From Hysterangium stoloniferum (lineage: Eukaryota > Basidiomycota > Agaricomycetes > Hysterangiales > Hysterangiaceae): a stretch of 64,000 bases of DNA. The stretch covers positions 186,001 to 250,000 of the forward strand of contig WHVD01000068.1 in the NCBI GenBank assembly GCA_015178975.1, read 5' to 3'. Positions 21,080 through 34,415 of this stretch are shown in pieces. The position numbers were made by a program, and so were the translations under genes. How positions within the stretch are numbered: position 1 is the stretch's first letter; the number at the start of each line of letters is the position of its first letter. Under the pieces are notes generated by a model. That model did not search any database. It saw only the letters and a list, made by a program, of their open reading frames with translations, and was not told the origin of the DNA.

Positions 21080-22352
21080 GCGGACATTTCCTTCCCTCAT
21101 TTACCTTGAGAATTAGCATGCATATTATAGTATAGATGCCAACAATTTTATGGAAAATTGGCATTCCAATCTCAATCGCAATTTATTTCATATATTAGTG
21201 CTTACTAGATCCTCGAGAAAACACAAGAATACGAACCTTTGATTATCTAATCTTATATTGAAGGGATCAGCAGTTTGGTGAATTTCATTGTAGCGGCAAT
21301 CCTGAAATTGATCGGCTATGCATTTGTCTGGGACCCGGAGTCGAGTCGAGAATAAATAAAATGACAGTAAATGACAGTGAAACATCCCACAGATCATAAT
21401 ACAGAATAAATATTGACTGATAGGGTACCTCCCAGCGTTCCCGCTGGTGATGAGGCCTAACGTGAGTAGACCTCCGCCTTGCCTCCTTATTGAGATTATC
21501 AAGAACATTGAGGAAAGTCTGGATACCGTGCTGAAGCCTGAGGTAGGCCGTTTTACTTTTAATACGTGGTTGTCTATCTCACCCTAAACCCTATCTATCG
21601 AAGTACTTCAGCATTGATGGCACCTTCTAGGCGCAGATATTTTTATTTATAGTCGAGCTCGAAGGCACCACCGCTAGCTGGCCCTACAGATGCTAACTAG
21701 CACTAAGAAATTTTATTCAGCTTACCTTGGCTATTGCAATATCCTACCTCAACGACATTATCCACGATCGCGTTACTAGACATCCTAGCTATACTCGCTA
21801 ACTATTTTCCATTTCTGACACTTCCCAACGGAGCCTCTCTTATCTCCAGCTAATATAACGGGTGTTAGTAGCCACGGACACTTGGGGATTGCGGTTTTCG
21901 AGAGTACAAAGGGCTGGCTGCTGCATCACGTGACGGATCACCTAGTCCTCTCGTCCTTTGTCCTGGTGTGTTATTTCGTCAGAGTGCTCACTCTGCCCTG
22001 CCCTTCTCCTTGGGTATTACAGCCCTCTTATCGAATGGGAGCTATTCACACTCATCACTTGGTGGTTCATTAGTCAGCATGTTGCATTATCTCTCCCCAT
22101 CACTCATAAGAGCACACTCAACCTGCAAGAAATCCGAGATCGCCGCGGGCTGACCAAACATCCTTCATAATCACCTCGTTGTTCGTGACGCCTTCATCTT
22201 CGCTGCTTTCTCTCTGCGTTTGGACGACTGCTCATTGCAACAAGCATGCGTGGAAGTTTGAGGTGTGTCTTGATGCATCGATAACCATCTCTCATACGTA
22301 AACATCATCCATACCCCACGCAGTCCGTACCTTTACGCAACATATCGCTGCC
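21080..22352. other. no gene seen
   Basis: Only short frames on both strands (for example 21882-22170). No recognisable motif, element end or RNA gene. Confidence 0.4.
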
Positions 22353-22803
22353 ATGGAACCGAATCCCAGCCAGCCGCACTGTTGCTTTAGCACTTATGGT
22401 CAAGAACTACACCGATTCTCTTTCAAGTATCACGACAGTGCCAAGACTACTACCAGCATCATGGAGCGTCTCCTACACATATCTATTGCCTTTCATCCCG
22501 CCGCCCACCCTGCCACGCTTTAGTCTTGGCGTAATGCTGCTGCCCGGCTGGCCACCGTAAAACGTTCTACAATTGCACAGCCATCAGCTCCAGTTGCTTT
22601 TGCTCACGCACTTGCCGATTTTTCGCGATTTGTAGAAACATTGCCGCTAAAAGAACAGGGAGGCCGATGCTGGATATTCGCGGTTCTGAACGGAGTCGTG
22701 GATTCGATTGACCGTGGCGGAAAGAGAAATGACAAGGGAGGCATGGAGGTAGATTTAAATAAGGATTTAGGTTCAAAGAGAGAGGCTGGGTGGATGTATT
22801 GAC
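22353..22803 (+). pseudogene. block R hypothetical gene, copy 1
   Basis: From ATG at 22353 (MEPNPSQPHCCFSTYGQELH) the plus frame runs to TGA near 22803 with one internal TAG at about 22521. It includes FAHALADFSRFVETLPL and SIDRGGKRNDKGG. The same protein, without that stop but with its start outside the window, is encoded on the minus strand of 63640-64000 (FAHTLADFSRFVETLPV, DAIDRGGKRND). Conservation of this frame in both copies supports it as the true coding frame. No family is recognised. Confidence 0.5.
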
Positions 22804-22839
22804 TTCCTGGTGAGTCTCCCTCAGCCATGTAACATTATA

Positions 22840-23730
22840 CCACAAATTGAGCGTACCTTTTATGTTCTTGGAATATCATGCAAATCGTAGAGCCATATGG
22901 AGGAACGCACCTCATGGCTGCAACACCCATATCCAACCCACACTCCTAGGCCACCTCTTCCCCCTGCTCTCCCTGCTCGATCCCGCTTTACCGCCAATGG
23001 TACTTTGCGTGTCAAGGTACAGCGGAGTGGGCGCCTGACGATTGTCGACAAAGTTATGTCCGAATTGTTTGGCGGCGGCATTCGCGCGTACGCCTTTACG
23101 GACCACATTCAGAGACCGGCTGGGTAGATGTATTGGGTTCCTGGTGAGTCTCGCTCAGCCATATATACCATCATACCACAAATTGAACGTATCTTTTTTG
23201 TCCTTGGAATATCATCCATAATGTAGACGAATGCACCTCATGGCTGCAACACGTATATCCAATCCACACTACTATGCCACCTCTTCCCAGCTCTTGGTCA
23301 CGGCCCTGCTATTCCTCCTCTCCCTGCTTAAACCCGCTGCACCGCCTATGGTATTCTGCGTGTCCAGGTACAGTGGAGTGGACACTCGACAACGTCGCCA
23401 AAGTTCCGTCCGAATTGTTTGGCGGCAGCATTCGCGCGTACGCCTTTACAGGCTACATTGGACGAGGCGTGACATTTGCTATCTCGATTAGCCATAGTAA
23501 CGTTGGAGTCACGTAAAACTTATAAGTTGTCCTATCTTCACGGCCTCACCTTCGTCTCACCTTCAACTTCAACTTCACTTTTGAGTCACCCTCATACTTC
23601 GACTACCTTTTCTCTGTCTCTGCCTTTACTTTCACTTTCACTTTTGACTGACCCTCGTCTTCACCTTCAACTTATCCTCATCGCCGTTCTCATCGTCATA
23701 TTATCTCTACCCTCCCCTTCGAGGGTGTAG
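22840..23730 (+). repeat. block Q, copies 2 and 3 in tandem
   Basis: Two same-orientation copies (about 22840-23130 and 23160-23730) of the Q block, each with CTCATGGCTGCAACAC and a later GCGTACGCCTTTACGG-type motif. Only the second continues into the pyrimidine-rich CTTCACCTTCAACTTATCC tract. Block R lies upstream, as in the inverted copy at the right end of the window. Confidence 0.65.
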
Positions 23731-24245
23731 AATTAGATTCAAGTCCGCCGGGAGGTACGTAGGCATGCAGCAAAATTGCAGACGGAGTGTATTTCTTTGC
23801 GAACCCTGTTGGACTCTGATCAACCGGCCGCTCCGTTGGCGTCCAGTCAAGTCCAGGGGCGTTGATGAAAATCTTGAACTGAGCCAAAGATCCAATGACA
23901 ATCACACTTGTGATGGTCCAGCAAGGTGTAGACATAGATAGTGTGAGCAATAGAAGAAATCAAAAGAGACCAGCATAGGTGTGCTCTGAGCTGCTCCTCG
24001 GCATCAGCATGCATCTACACTGTTCTTTATCACTTTCCTTGTTACTTCATTGCAACCTTCTTGAGCTCTGTGATGGTCCAGTCAAATGGATAGGGTAGGG
24101 AGCGAGGCAAGAGTGCCCCATGCCGGCTCAGGTCTGGTCAGGAGCAGCTGAAGAACCGAAGAATCAAGACAGTGCTTTAGAAGAAAATGCGCAGTTGGCT
24201 GCTTAGCATCGGTGCACATTGGCGCTGATACGCCTGTTTGTTCTT
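23731..24245 (+). repeat. block S, copy 1
   Basis: About 515 bp (AAGTCCGCCGGGAGGTACGT ... GATACGCCTGTTTGTTCTTC) that recurs inverted at 27565-28320. It contains the empty site GGGGCACTCTTGC / GAGTGCCCC (around 24110-24120) for the 285-bp insertion found in the other copy. Confidence 0.8.
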
Positions 24246-25867
24246 CTGTTGCTCCATTGCAACCTTCTCAAGCTCCAGGGGTTCGATGGACTGATAACAC
24301 GCAGGTCGCAAGGCACCACAGAAGAGCCATAATCTCATGCAGACTCGGTTGTCGTTTTGGGTCTTGTAAAAGGATCCAGAGGAGGCTGCAGGCCTCAGGA
24401 GGGACTGTTAAAAAGTGTGTTGACAAATATATTGGCAGAGCAGGCCAATGTTGTTGTTATTACCGTCAACATTCGCTAGGTTATCATCAAGGGGCAGGTA
24501 CGTTGATTTCACTTGTCTGTGCTATTCTCAGGACCCGTCCATTTCACTTTCAACCTTCTACAAACCAAATTGATCGCCAACATTTCGTCGTCTAATGAGT
24601 TTGACTACAACGGCATGTGGACAACAATGGATATGGATTGCAGTGTAGGGAGCACGCATGGTCATTTATTTATGTATCTTTAACCATCGCTCAACTTTTG
24701 TTACTCACCTTCCTTGCCTGTGCCATAGGTCGCAGACTTCAACATTTTACTCTAACTTTAATGTTCAGGGCTCCCAGAACGTGATGCATTTTACAGCAGT
24801 CCATTTCCAATAGTTAGCCGGTTATGCTTATTTCTAGAGCTATAGATCGTATATATTATCCACTCATAGGGACACTCAGAAAAGTGCGGACAGTGTAAAA
24901 AGCCGACATCGCAACAAATCCATAGATGAGGGAACGCTAGTGGTCGCGTTGGCTGGTTCCAAATTTAACATCCCGTTTCAAAGAGGACAAACTGGAGCCC
25001 CAAATGAAGCATGAGTCGATTTTGTTGTTTTCTTCACCGCTTGAGTGATATTACTCGAGTATTGTCCATCAACTCCCTGCATGGGGATTGTTTCTCGAGA
25101 GCCAGACTATGCGCTGTGATTCCATGCCCAATATCCCATTCTAACTTGGCATCGTTGTTTGGGAAGTGTCGCATGCCATGTGCCAACTTTCCAAATAGCT
25201 TGACCATGAGTACAGTCTTTGATTTCCTTCTTAACTCGTCTTTGAGACGGAAGTGTAAACATATCTGGAGAGGCATGAGTGTGATTAAAGACCTATAAAA
25301 TCAAGGATATATTCCAATGCCATGCACCTTCAACCGTATCTGATTGATACTTGATATCACCTATGACTGAATCTTACAATCGCTGAAGCCTTTGGCTGGG
25401 TCGTTGTTCCTGGGAGCCGCATTGGATATGGGTGTCATTGCGGTGAAGGGGGTTAAGAACGGTAAAAGGGTTTAGATTCTGGAAGACGCTTCAGCGACTC
25501 AAACTAGCACAATCACTCTTGGGGGAAGCTGAATATTATGGATGAGCAGGGTGAATGAATGACCTGAGGGGAGAGATTGGTTTAATAGAAGGACTGAATT
25601 ACAGGAAGCGTAGGGTAAACGTCCGTTGCTGGGATGCCACGTCAAGCGGTGTTTTCGATCAGTAGTGCCTGATCTACACCACTCACTTTTCGCAGGACAA
25701 TCACCACATTCCATCACCATATATCCCCAGTGAGTACACTCTGTTACTGGCGTCTAGAAAATATCCCAGAACCCTTCAGAAATACTCCTAAATCTTGATG
25801 CTTGGGATCCAATACGGGGGAGGGGGGGCATCACAGTTCTAATGGTAAATGAGGGGGGGATGTTCGC
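24246..25867. other. no gene recognised
   Basis: Short frames only. A 127-codon plus frame (24212-24595) begins inside block S and has no recognisable motif. A weakly gene-like GC-richer stretch lies at 25390-25470 without a supported frame. Confidence 0.35.
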
Positions 25868-27563
25868 TTAATCGGTCGAAGAAGGAGCGTTTCCGACCCA
25901 TCCATTGTCTTCCAGTATCGATATACAATGCGAGTTAGATAGGGCCGAAAGACCAACGAATGGATTGGCGATGAGGAGTAAGAGGGAGTGCGAGTCACTT
26001 TTCAAACGTGAATAGTCTCCGAAATCGTCGGGGTGACCGCGAAAATCAAGTAGATCGAAATTTGAGAAAAAATCGACGAAGGCGTTCACTACATTTTCTG
26101 CCTGTATTTCCCTACAGGAGAATGCTGGATCGGGGGAAGCTGCTATGAGGGACGTGATGGTTTTGATTGTGCTAGCAAGACAACTGAACGTGAGCCCTCG
26201 GCGGGGTTGAATCGGGATATGACTAGAAGGAGTTAAAATATCAGTTGACAAAAGGGCATGTACAACGTGCCGTAGATAGAAAGCAATGAACGAGGCAATT
26301 CGTTTTATCTTCTCGGTGTGGTCTATCAGCAATACATTGTCCTTGAAAAATCTATTCACAGCCGCTCCTTTGCCCTTGAGGAACCAATCAAGCCCCCTAT
26401 GTCGCGATGTAGCCCCAATCGTGGTATCTAGGGCGATATCCAATAGCGCCTCACAGAGGATGTGAAACCGTGCATCCTGTCGAGAACATAGTATGGAGGC
26501 TTCCATTTGCAAGGCTATAAAGTAAGCATCTCTGTTATAGGACCATCTTGAGTTGGATCTGGCATGGCTTGAGTCAGTTGTGAAGAATGCTGACAACATA
26601 TCTTACTGTTGTTGCAGCCAGGATTCCAAGTAATCGTGAATAGCATTGAGCTCCTTGAATGATAGCTGACGTAAATGGCAGAGATCTCGCACGATATATG
26701 TACGTGCGTAGGGAAGGGAATGATAGTCCCGTGCCCACGAGCTGAGATATCGAGCGAGAATTACAATGAAATTGGATAGAACCTCATCATAATGAAGATG
26801 CAAGGGTGCACTCAGTAGATTTCGATATAGTGCCGACATAATTCCGGGCGACACATCTTCCTCCCCCGATTCACCTAACCATCCTAAAATAATTTGGATG
26901 CAATCCTCGGCCCTGGATCCATCAGGAATCCTAGTGGTCGTGTCAAAAACTTTGAATGCTCGTTTTCGAATATAAAGTGGGTAGGATGGTCTACGAAGAT
27001 GTTCAAAAGGTTGGCAATAAATTCGTGTAATAGATGGCAACTCATACCGCATTAAATCAGCTGTCTCTTGCAAGATTATTCCAAGGCTTCGGGCGGACGG
27101 AGGTTTGTAAAGTCGTCTGTATCCATAAGGCGGCCAACCATTCACAGTTTGCCTATAAAACGATAGCTTGACTAATAACAATGAAACCTTTGAGTGATAA
27201 AGGATTGTCCTGCCGACTCGTTCCAGAGCGAATCCACAAAAATACCCTGGTCCACACTCAACTTCTGTATCAGTATTCGTTCCGCTGCCACCCCAGTCAA
27301 AATTTGGGGTCTTGTTGGACCTAGAGCCGTCTGGAACAATAAATACTTCTGGCGAATAGTGCCATGTCGCCTGACCTCGGCACTGTGGAAATTAGGCATT
27401 GGATGAGTGAATAATGACAATGATGAATTTCATTGAATAGATGTCCCACAATTTCGCCTATCCAAATGAAAATATGTTCTTCAGACAGTTGGATATGACC
27501 AATGTAATCAGCCCCCTGTAGGCATAAGTCATGGTCTGGTTCGTCGCAACCCCATTGTTCACG
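25868..27563 (-). pseudogene. block P gene, copy 2: 5'-truncated, broken
   Basis: Minus-strand pieces match copy 1: GCDEPDHDLCLQGADYIGHI (about 27555-27400), then GYFCGFALERVGRTILYHSK (about 27250), LRRPSYPLYIRKRAFKVF to ESWLQQQ (27181-26603), and 26599-25868 ending ILEDNGWVGNAPSSTD-stop. The N-terminal part of the other copies is missing: the match stops at about 27563, where block S begins. It lacks the 7-bp duplication of copies 1 and 3 and keeps LRRPSYP in frame after PFEH. A stop separates its middle and C-terminal pieces near 26600. Function unknown. Confidence 0.7.
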
Positions 27564-27564
27564 A

Positions 27565-28320
27565 CAGAAGAACAAACAGGCGTATCAGCGCCAATGCGCA
27601 CCGATGCTAAGCAGCCCACTTTCGTCTAAAGCCTGGATTCTTCAGTTCTTCAGCTGCTCCTGGCCAGACCTGAGCCGGCATGGGGCACTCTATTAGGATA
27701 AACTGCAAGCCGGGGAACCACAGTATGAGACTCTCTATCTAGGTACTAAGTAACTTAGATAGAGCGGTGTAGAATATAAACCGGTGATATAGCTGGGCTT
27801 CCAGTTGAGGTTTCTACCCCTCTACTGTACTAAGTGGTCTGTTCACTGGTCTGTAGGACTATCTGCTCAGGAACTATCTAATAATAACTATCACATGATG
27901 TGAACCAGTTGAATCTATACAGACACAAAACGAGATATGAGGTCATAGCTAATTGTATATACTCATATTCTAATACACTCTTGCTTCGCTCCCTACCCTA
28001 TCCATTTGACTGGACCGTCACCGAGTTCAAGAAGGTTGCGATGAAGTAACAAGGAAAGTGATAAAGAACAGTGTAGATGCACGCTGATGCCGAGGAGCAG
28101 TTCAGAGCGCACCTATGCTGGTCTCTTTCCATTTCTTCTATTGCTCACACTACCTGTGTCTACACCTCACTGGACCATCGCAAGTGTGATTGTCATTGGA
28201 TCTTCGACTCAGTTCAAGATTTTCATCGACGCCCCTGGACTTGACTCGACGCCAACGAAGCGGCCGGTCGATCAGAGTCAACAGGGTTCGCAAAGCAAGG
28301 ACCCCCGCCCGGAAGATTGA
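27565..28320 (-). repeat. block S, copy 2 (inverted), with a 285-bp insertion
   Basis: Inverted partner of 23731-24245, interrupted by the element at 27691-27975. It abuts block P copy 2 on its left and module T on its right. Confidence 0.8.
27691..27975. mobile_element. 285-bp solo-LTR-like insertion (TSD CACTC)
   Basis: Starts TATTAGGATAAAC and ends ATTCTAATA, giving perfect 6-bp inverted ends, and is flanked by CACTC on both sides (27686-27690 and 27976-27980). Block S copy 1 shows the uninterrupted target with one CACTC. The 5-bp duplication and size fit a solo LTR with TATTAG...CTAATA ends in place of the usual TGTTAG...CTAACA. A DNA transposon derivative is possible. No open frame. Confidence 0.8.
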
Positions 28321-28970
28321 AGAGATCCGCAAAAATTCCACAAGCAGCTCGCCCGAAGACACTCACTCAAAGCCCAGAAAAGGAGAAAGAGACAAACCGA
28401 AGACACCCACGCAAAGCCCAGGGAAGGAGAAAGAGAAAGAGACGGGGGCAGACGCAACAAGACAATAGGGTACAGGCATATCAGAGGACGCGTCGCAGTA
28501 GCCCCCCAATGGGTATCAGCGAACCAGGAGCTCTCTCACCATCACTCCCTGCTTTTAATGTGTCCCTGGAAGGTCGGGACGTTATTCACGCCCCCTACCC
28601 CTCACGCCGTTACAATTCACCGAGCCTATTGCAACATCCAGACTGGCTCAGTCAGTGCTCAAAGGGGTCAGTGGGGGCTGGTTTTGTCACCAATTTTGTG
28701 ATGGACACTGGCTTGGAGAAGATGGTAGGAAGTGGGACGACCTGATCTCGTCCGATAGGGAGCCTATCAATAATGTGACGAGTTACGGGGGAAGATGGTG
28801 GCTGTTGGGGAGAAGTGAGACTGGAGAAGGTGGCTTCATTGATGGGAAGAAAACGCGAGGGAAGGTGCTGAGCTGGATTTTGGAGCCTATAACCAGGTGT
28901 GATGAGTCGATTGATGGTTTGTGGACACTGTTTGGTTAAGATTGAGTTGACTAATGCTTGGTCTCCCGAA
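28320..28970 (+). repeat. module T, copy 4 (cut by the gypsy element)
   Basis: Carries RHPRKAQGRRKRKRRGQ and, further on, GTTGACTAATGCTTGGTCTC, matching the 3' part of the other T copies. The match stops where gypsy LTR sequence begins (about 28971). The longest frame, 28317-28745, has no recognised domain. Confidence 0.55.
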
Positions 28971-29205
28971 ACTTATTCCTTCTTCCATCTTTCTGTACAC
29001 TCGATATTCGGAACTCTTCAGAACTCTGAATATCTGTATCTTCCATTGTAAGTCTTGCCTTTGAAATTAAGGACTTTTGACGGTTTGCGTAGAGGCACAG
29101 CACATATGTAAGCTGAAGCCAATGTCCTGACCCTATTCAATAGTTCCTGACTTCCCGGTGACTTTCCAATAGTTCCAGAATATGTTTCTGACACAGTCCT
29201 TAACA
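28971..29205 (+). repeat. gypsy 5' LTR, truncated
   Basis: Matches the last ~235 bp of the 3' LTR (36298-36530), sharing TACACTCGATATTCGGAACT and the CCTTAACA end. The upstream part of the LTR is absent. Confidence 0.85.
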
Positions 29206-32200
29206 GTATATCAGATCTCAACTCTGCGACTCGCTCATCATGGGTCCCAAACACAAAGCTGCCAAAGGACCATCTCAACTTCAATCCCCATTGCAACTTT
29301 ATACCACCCAACCCAAAACCCCAATTCAGCCGACAGCAGCTTCCATTGAAGAAGTTACTGAGGAAGTTACCGAGAACGAAGGATCCCAATGCTCCCAACA
29401 CTTCCGACAATGAAGTAGAAGAACAACTGATGACATCAAAAAAGAAATCTTCTGATGAACTGACCAAACTGTTGTTTGTCAACTCCATTGTGAAATTCAC
29501 TGACTATTTGAAATCTGCTGAGGAAAGCAAAGAATCATCCCACACTGGAGTCAAAGAACCTGAACCATTTACCAGTAAGGATCTGAAAAAATTGAAGAAT
29601 TTCCTTCTCCAATGCCATTTCAGTTTCCATGATCGACCCACTGCATTTATATCTGACAGTCGAAAAGTCAATTTCGCACTCTCTTATCTCAAGGATACCA
29701 CTCAGGATTGGTTCAAACCCAGACTATCTGGAATATCCGATGAGACACCCATATGGCTTGATGACTGGGACACATTTGTGGAAGAACTGGAAACTAATTT
29801 TGGACCTTACGATCAATCCAGCAAAGTGGAAAATGAATTAATGACGCTTAAGATGAACAATGAATGAGTCTCCGATTATCTCATCAAGTTCAATACCCTC
29901 GCCGCATGATATGGATGGGACAATTCCACCCTCAGGCACCATTTCTATATAGGACTTCCATCATGCCTTAAAGACGAGATCTGCAAAGATGGAAAGCCAA
30001 AAACTCTCCAACTCATGCGGATTAAAGTTCAGACATCTGATGCCCATTATTGGGAATGAAAAGCTGAGGTCTCTTGAGAGAATCTGATGGAACCTTCTCA
30101 GAACAACAAGGCATTGTCTAGCAAGTCTTCTGGCAACAACTCTGGCACTAATACTGACAAATCAAACTCAGATTGGAAAAAAGACAAGAAATCCAACAAG
30201 GAAAAACAGTCAACTTCTGACAAACCCGATATTTCCCATTTGTTGGGCACTGATGGTAAACTCACCCCAAAGGAGAAACAACGATGCATGGATAATGACC
30301 TCTGCCTTTTCTGTGGGAAAGGTGGACACAAGGTTTCCCACTGTACTGTTAAGTCTAACTCTTCCAAGGCCTGCATGGCAACTTCCACTACAACTACCAC
30401 ATCCAAGGAAAAACCTGCCACAGAGTCGAAAAAAGAGTAAGCAACCCTCCAGAATCTGCACAGACAGAGGGTTGCATTGACTCTCTCTGTGTTTCCGAGA
30501 TTATCCATCTCAACACATCTGCTCTCTCTAATCCTGACTCATTATTTGTAAAACTCATCTCTGACCTTCTTGGAAATTTAGTGTTCCGAGCTCTGATAGA
30601 TTCCGGCTCCACACACTGTTTTGTAGATACCACCTTTGCCATGAAACATAATCTGAAACTCCATTCTGTTCCCACAATTTCTTTGCATCTGTTTGATGGC
30701 ACTAGCAATATGGCAATTACCCAAGCCTGCAACATGTCTATCTGGTTCCTGTGTGGAACATCCCAGATGGTTACTTTTTTCGTAAACAATTGGACTCTAG
30801 CTGTTTGGTAGTTCTTGGATACAACTGGCTCACCTGATATAATCCGTTGATTGACTGGGTATTGAGCAGTATTAATTTCCATATTCCTGACACTTCCATT
30901 CCTCCTGCAGCATCTATTCTGGCCAGAGGCTTTTTGGCCTCAACAGCACCTCCGGCTTCTACTGAAACCTCTGAGCCTCCAAAAATCTCTCTCATCAATG
31001 CTTTGGCATTTGTTAGGGCAAGTAAACTGGATGGATTGCAGTGTTTTTCGATCAGCCTAACAGTTGATGAAGTATCTGGACATTTTGCAACTCCAGAATT
31101 ATCCGAGCTAAAAGCTGACCTGGAAGGAGTTCCTGAAAGATACCATGATTTTGCAGATATTTTCAGTAAGCAAAAAGCTGACCGGCTTGCACCAGATAGG
31201 CCATACAACTTAAAAACCAATATTGAGCCTGGTTCAAACCCTCTGTTAGGACCTATTTACCCATTATCCCAATTGGAACTTTCCTCTATTCAGGAGTTCT
31301 TGGATGAACATCTATTGATAGGTTTTATCTGTCCCTCAAAGTCTCCGTATAGAGCGCCCATCCTTTTCATCAAGAAGAAGGATGGTTCCCTTCGACATGG
31401 AAAGATAAGTACCCACTTCCACTCGTTACCGACTTACTTGATGCCCCACAGAAAGCATGGATCTACACCAAAATAGACCTCAAACATGCCTATCATTTGG
31501 TCTGAATTGCTGAGGGTGACAAATGGAAAACTGCATTTCGAACTCACTATGGATCCTTTGAATGGTTGGTTATGCCATTCAGTCTTACCAATGCCCCTTC
31601 CGCTTTCAACATTTTGTTAATGATATATTTTCCAACATGCTTGATATATGTGTTATAGTCTATTTGGATGACATTCTGGTATTTTCTGAGGATCCCACTC
31701 TTCATGACGAACAAGTCTGTGAAGTCTTCTGAAGACTCCGTAAACATAGTCTTTTCGTCAATGGTAAAAAATGCTACTTTGACATGGATTCTATTGAGTA
31801 CTTAGGTTTCATTATCGGAACTGATGGTCTCCATATGGATGAAACCAAGGTTCAAGTTGTCCATGATTGGCCCGAACCACAGAAAGTCAAAGACATTCAG
31901 TCATTTTTAGGTTTCACAAACTTTTTTACCATCATTTCATTCAGAATTACTCAGATATTACAATACCGCTCACTCATCTTACCCCCTAAATCTCAACCAT
32001 GGGTCTTTGACGACAATGCCGCTCTGCTTTCCAGACTTTGAAAAATGCTTTCACTTCCACCCCGATTCTTTCTCATTGGAAACCTGATGTTCTGATTATT
32101 GTGGAAACCAATGCTTCCGATTATGCAATTGCCACAATTCTTTCCATTCAAGATTCTGATGGAGAAATTCATCCAGTTGCATTCCTTTCTCAGACACTGA

Positions 32201-32521
32201 AAGTGTCCGAACTCAACTACAACGTTCATGACAAGGAACTTTTGGCAATTTTTGAAGCTTTCAAACATTGGTGTCATTACCTCAGAGGTTCTGCCACTCC
32301 CATTGACATCATTACCGATCACAAAAATCTCGAATATTTTTCTACCACTAAACTTTTGACCCACCAGCAAGCCCGCTGGTCCGAATTCCTTTCTGCTTTC
32401 AACATGATTATCCATTTCCAACCTGGACATCTTGGTGGAAAATTAGATGCCATGACTCAACGATGGGATGTCTATCCTAAAGAGGGGGAAAGTAACTACG
32501 CTGTTGTTAATCCGCATAACT

Positions 32522-32750
32522 TGAAACTTGTAATCCCGTCGTCAATTGGGATTACTGGCGGTCACACAAGTTGACAGGACCACGATGTATTGTCCAGAGC
32601 AGAACAAGATACAGGCAAGTGCAGCATACGGTAAGATCTAAGGTCCTGAAAACTTCCCAGTTACTTATACCATAAAATGCTGTGATTATGTAATCACGTA
32701 AAACTAAAGGGTCCGTGCGTAAGACTGGGGGCACCAGGATTACAAAACTG
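32522..32750. mobile_element. probable ~220-bp MITE inside the gypsy element
   Basis: Non-coding sequence sits between the RNase H and integrase regions, where gypsy coding sequence would be expected to continue. Its ends show an imperfect inverted match (GAAACTTGTAATCC on the left, GGATTACAAAACTGG on the right). It also holds the palindrome TGATTATGTAATCA near 32682. Target duplication is unclear, so borders are approximate. Confidence 0.45.
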
Positions 32751-34415
32751 GTTTTTACAACACAGCAACTTTCCACATCTATTTGAGCAACTCCCCTCTA
32801 CTATCCAATTATGCGTAGCATCATGATTATGGACATTGAGCAATTACATCAAGATATCCTCTCCGCACTCACTTCTGACCCAGCTCTCAAGCCACACCTA
32901 GAAGTTCCCAATAATCCTGACCAACCCCAATGGTCACAAGACTCTCAAGGTTTTATTTGTCTCAATGGATGTACCTACATTCCAGATTCCAACAATCTCC
33001 GACTCCGTGTACTACAGTACAAACACAATCATCCAATCTCCAGACATTACGGCATTAACAATACTCTTGGTCTAATCCGTAGAGAATATACTTGGCCCAA
33101 CCTCCAAGATTTCATAACCCAGTTCTGTAAGTCATGCACCACCTGCTTACACTCTAAAACCCAGCGACATAAGCCATACAGCCTTCTCAAGCAACTTCCA
33201 ATACTGTAAAAACCCTGGAACTCAATTTCCATGGATTTTATTGAACAACTTCTGACTTCTGAAGGCTTTACATCCATACTAGTTGTTGTAGATCAATTCT
33301 CAAAACAAGGCATTTTCATACCCACTCACAATACAATCACATCCTTACAGTTAGTGGAACTTTTCATTATTCACATATTTTCCAAACATGGTGTGCCATC
33401 TCACATAACTTCCAATTGAGGCTCCAAGTTCATCTCCCATTTCTTTCAGGCCCTCAGAAAAGCCCTTGACATGAAATTACACTTCACCTCAGGATATCAT
33501 CCAGAAGGTGACAGACAAACGGAATGCGTTAATCAAACACTGGAACAATATCTCCACATCTATTGCAACTATCAACAGGACAACTGGAAATCCCTTCTTC
33601 CAATCGCGGAATTCACCTACAATAACTCTCTGAATGCAACTACTGGCATCTCTCCCTTTTTCGCCAACAAAGGCTATAATCCAAATCTCACAGTACATTC
33701 CAAACAAGATTTGGCTTCTATCCGCACTCGAGAATTTATTACTGACCTTGACGAGTTACATCAAGAACTTCGGAAAGCTATTTCTTCCGCCCAGGAATAT
33801 TATCAATGTTCCACAGACAAAAACAGGATCCCACCTCCTAATTCTAAAATTGGTGATCAGGTTTTTGTAAAAGCTCAATTCTTCCGAACTACACAACCTT
33901 CCAAAAAACTTGCTGAGAAATTCTTAGGCCCTTTTGAAATTATAGCACAAGCCAGTTCACTTTCATGGACTCTCCGACTTCCTGATAGTATGCGAGCAGT
34001 CCACCCTGTTTTCCACGTTTCCATGTTAGAACCTTGCATTCCTAACAATATCCTGGAATGTATTCAACCTCCACCCCATCTTTGACAGAGAACCTGAATT
34101 TGAAGTTTCCGAGATCTTGGATTCAAAAATCGACAATCACCGACATACTTGTAAATTGCTCTATCTAGTCAAATGGGCAGGTTATGAAGGTACCGACAAG
34201 GAAACTTCATGGATATTGGCTACAGAACTTGGACACACTATGCAAAATTGTTAACGACTTCCACACAGCTTATCCGAGTAAACCTGGACCTTTATACTCA
34301 CTCTAACCTTTTTTCTGTTTTCTTTCTGTTCAGTCTCCAACACTTCCAACACTTCTGATACTTCCAATATCACATTCATTTTTAGGTTTTGCAAGTCAAA
34401 AAAGTATTATTGGCA

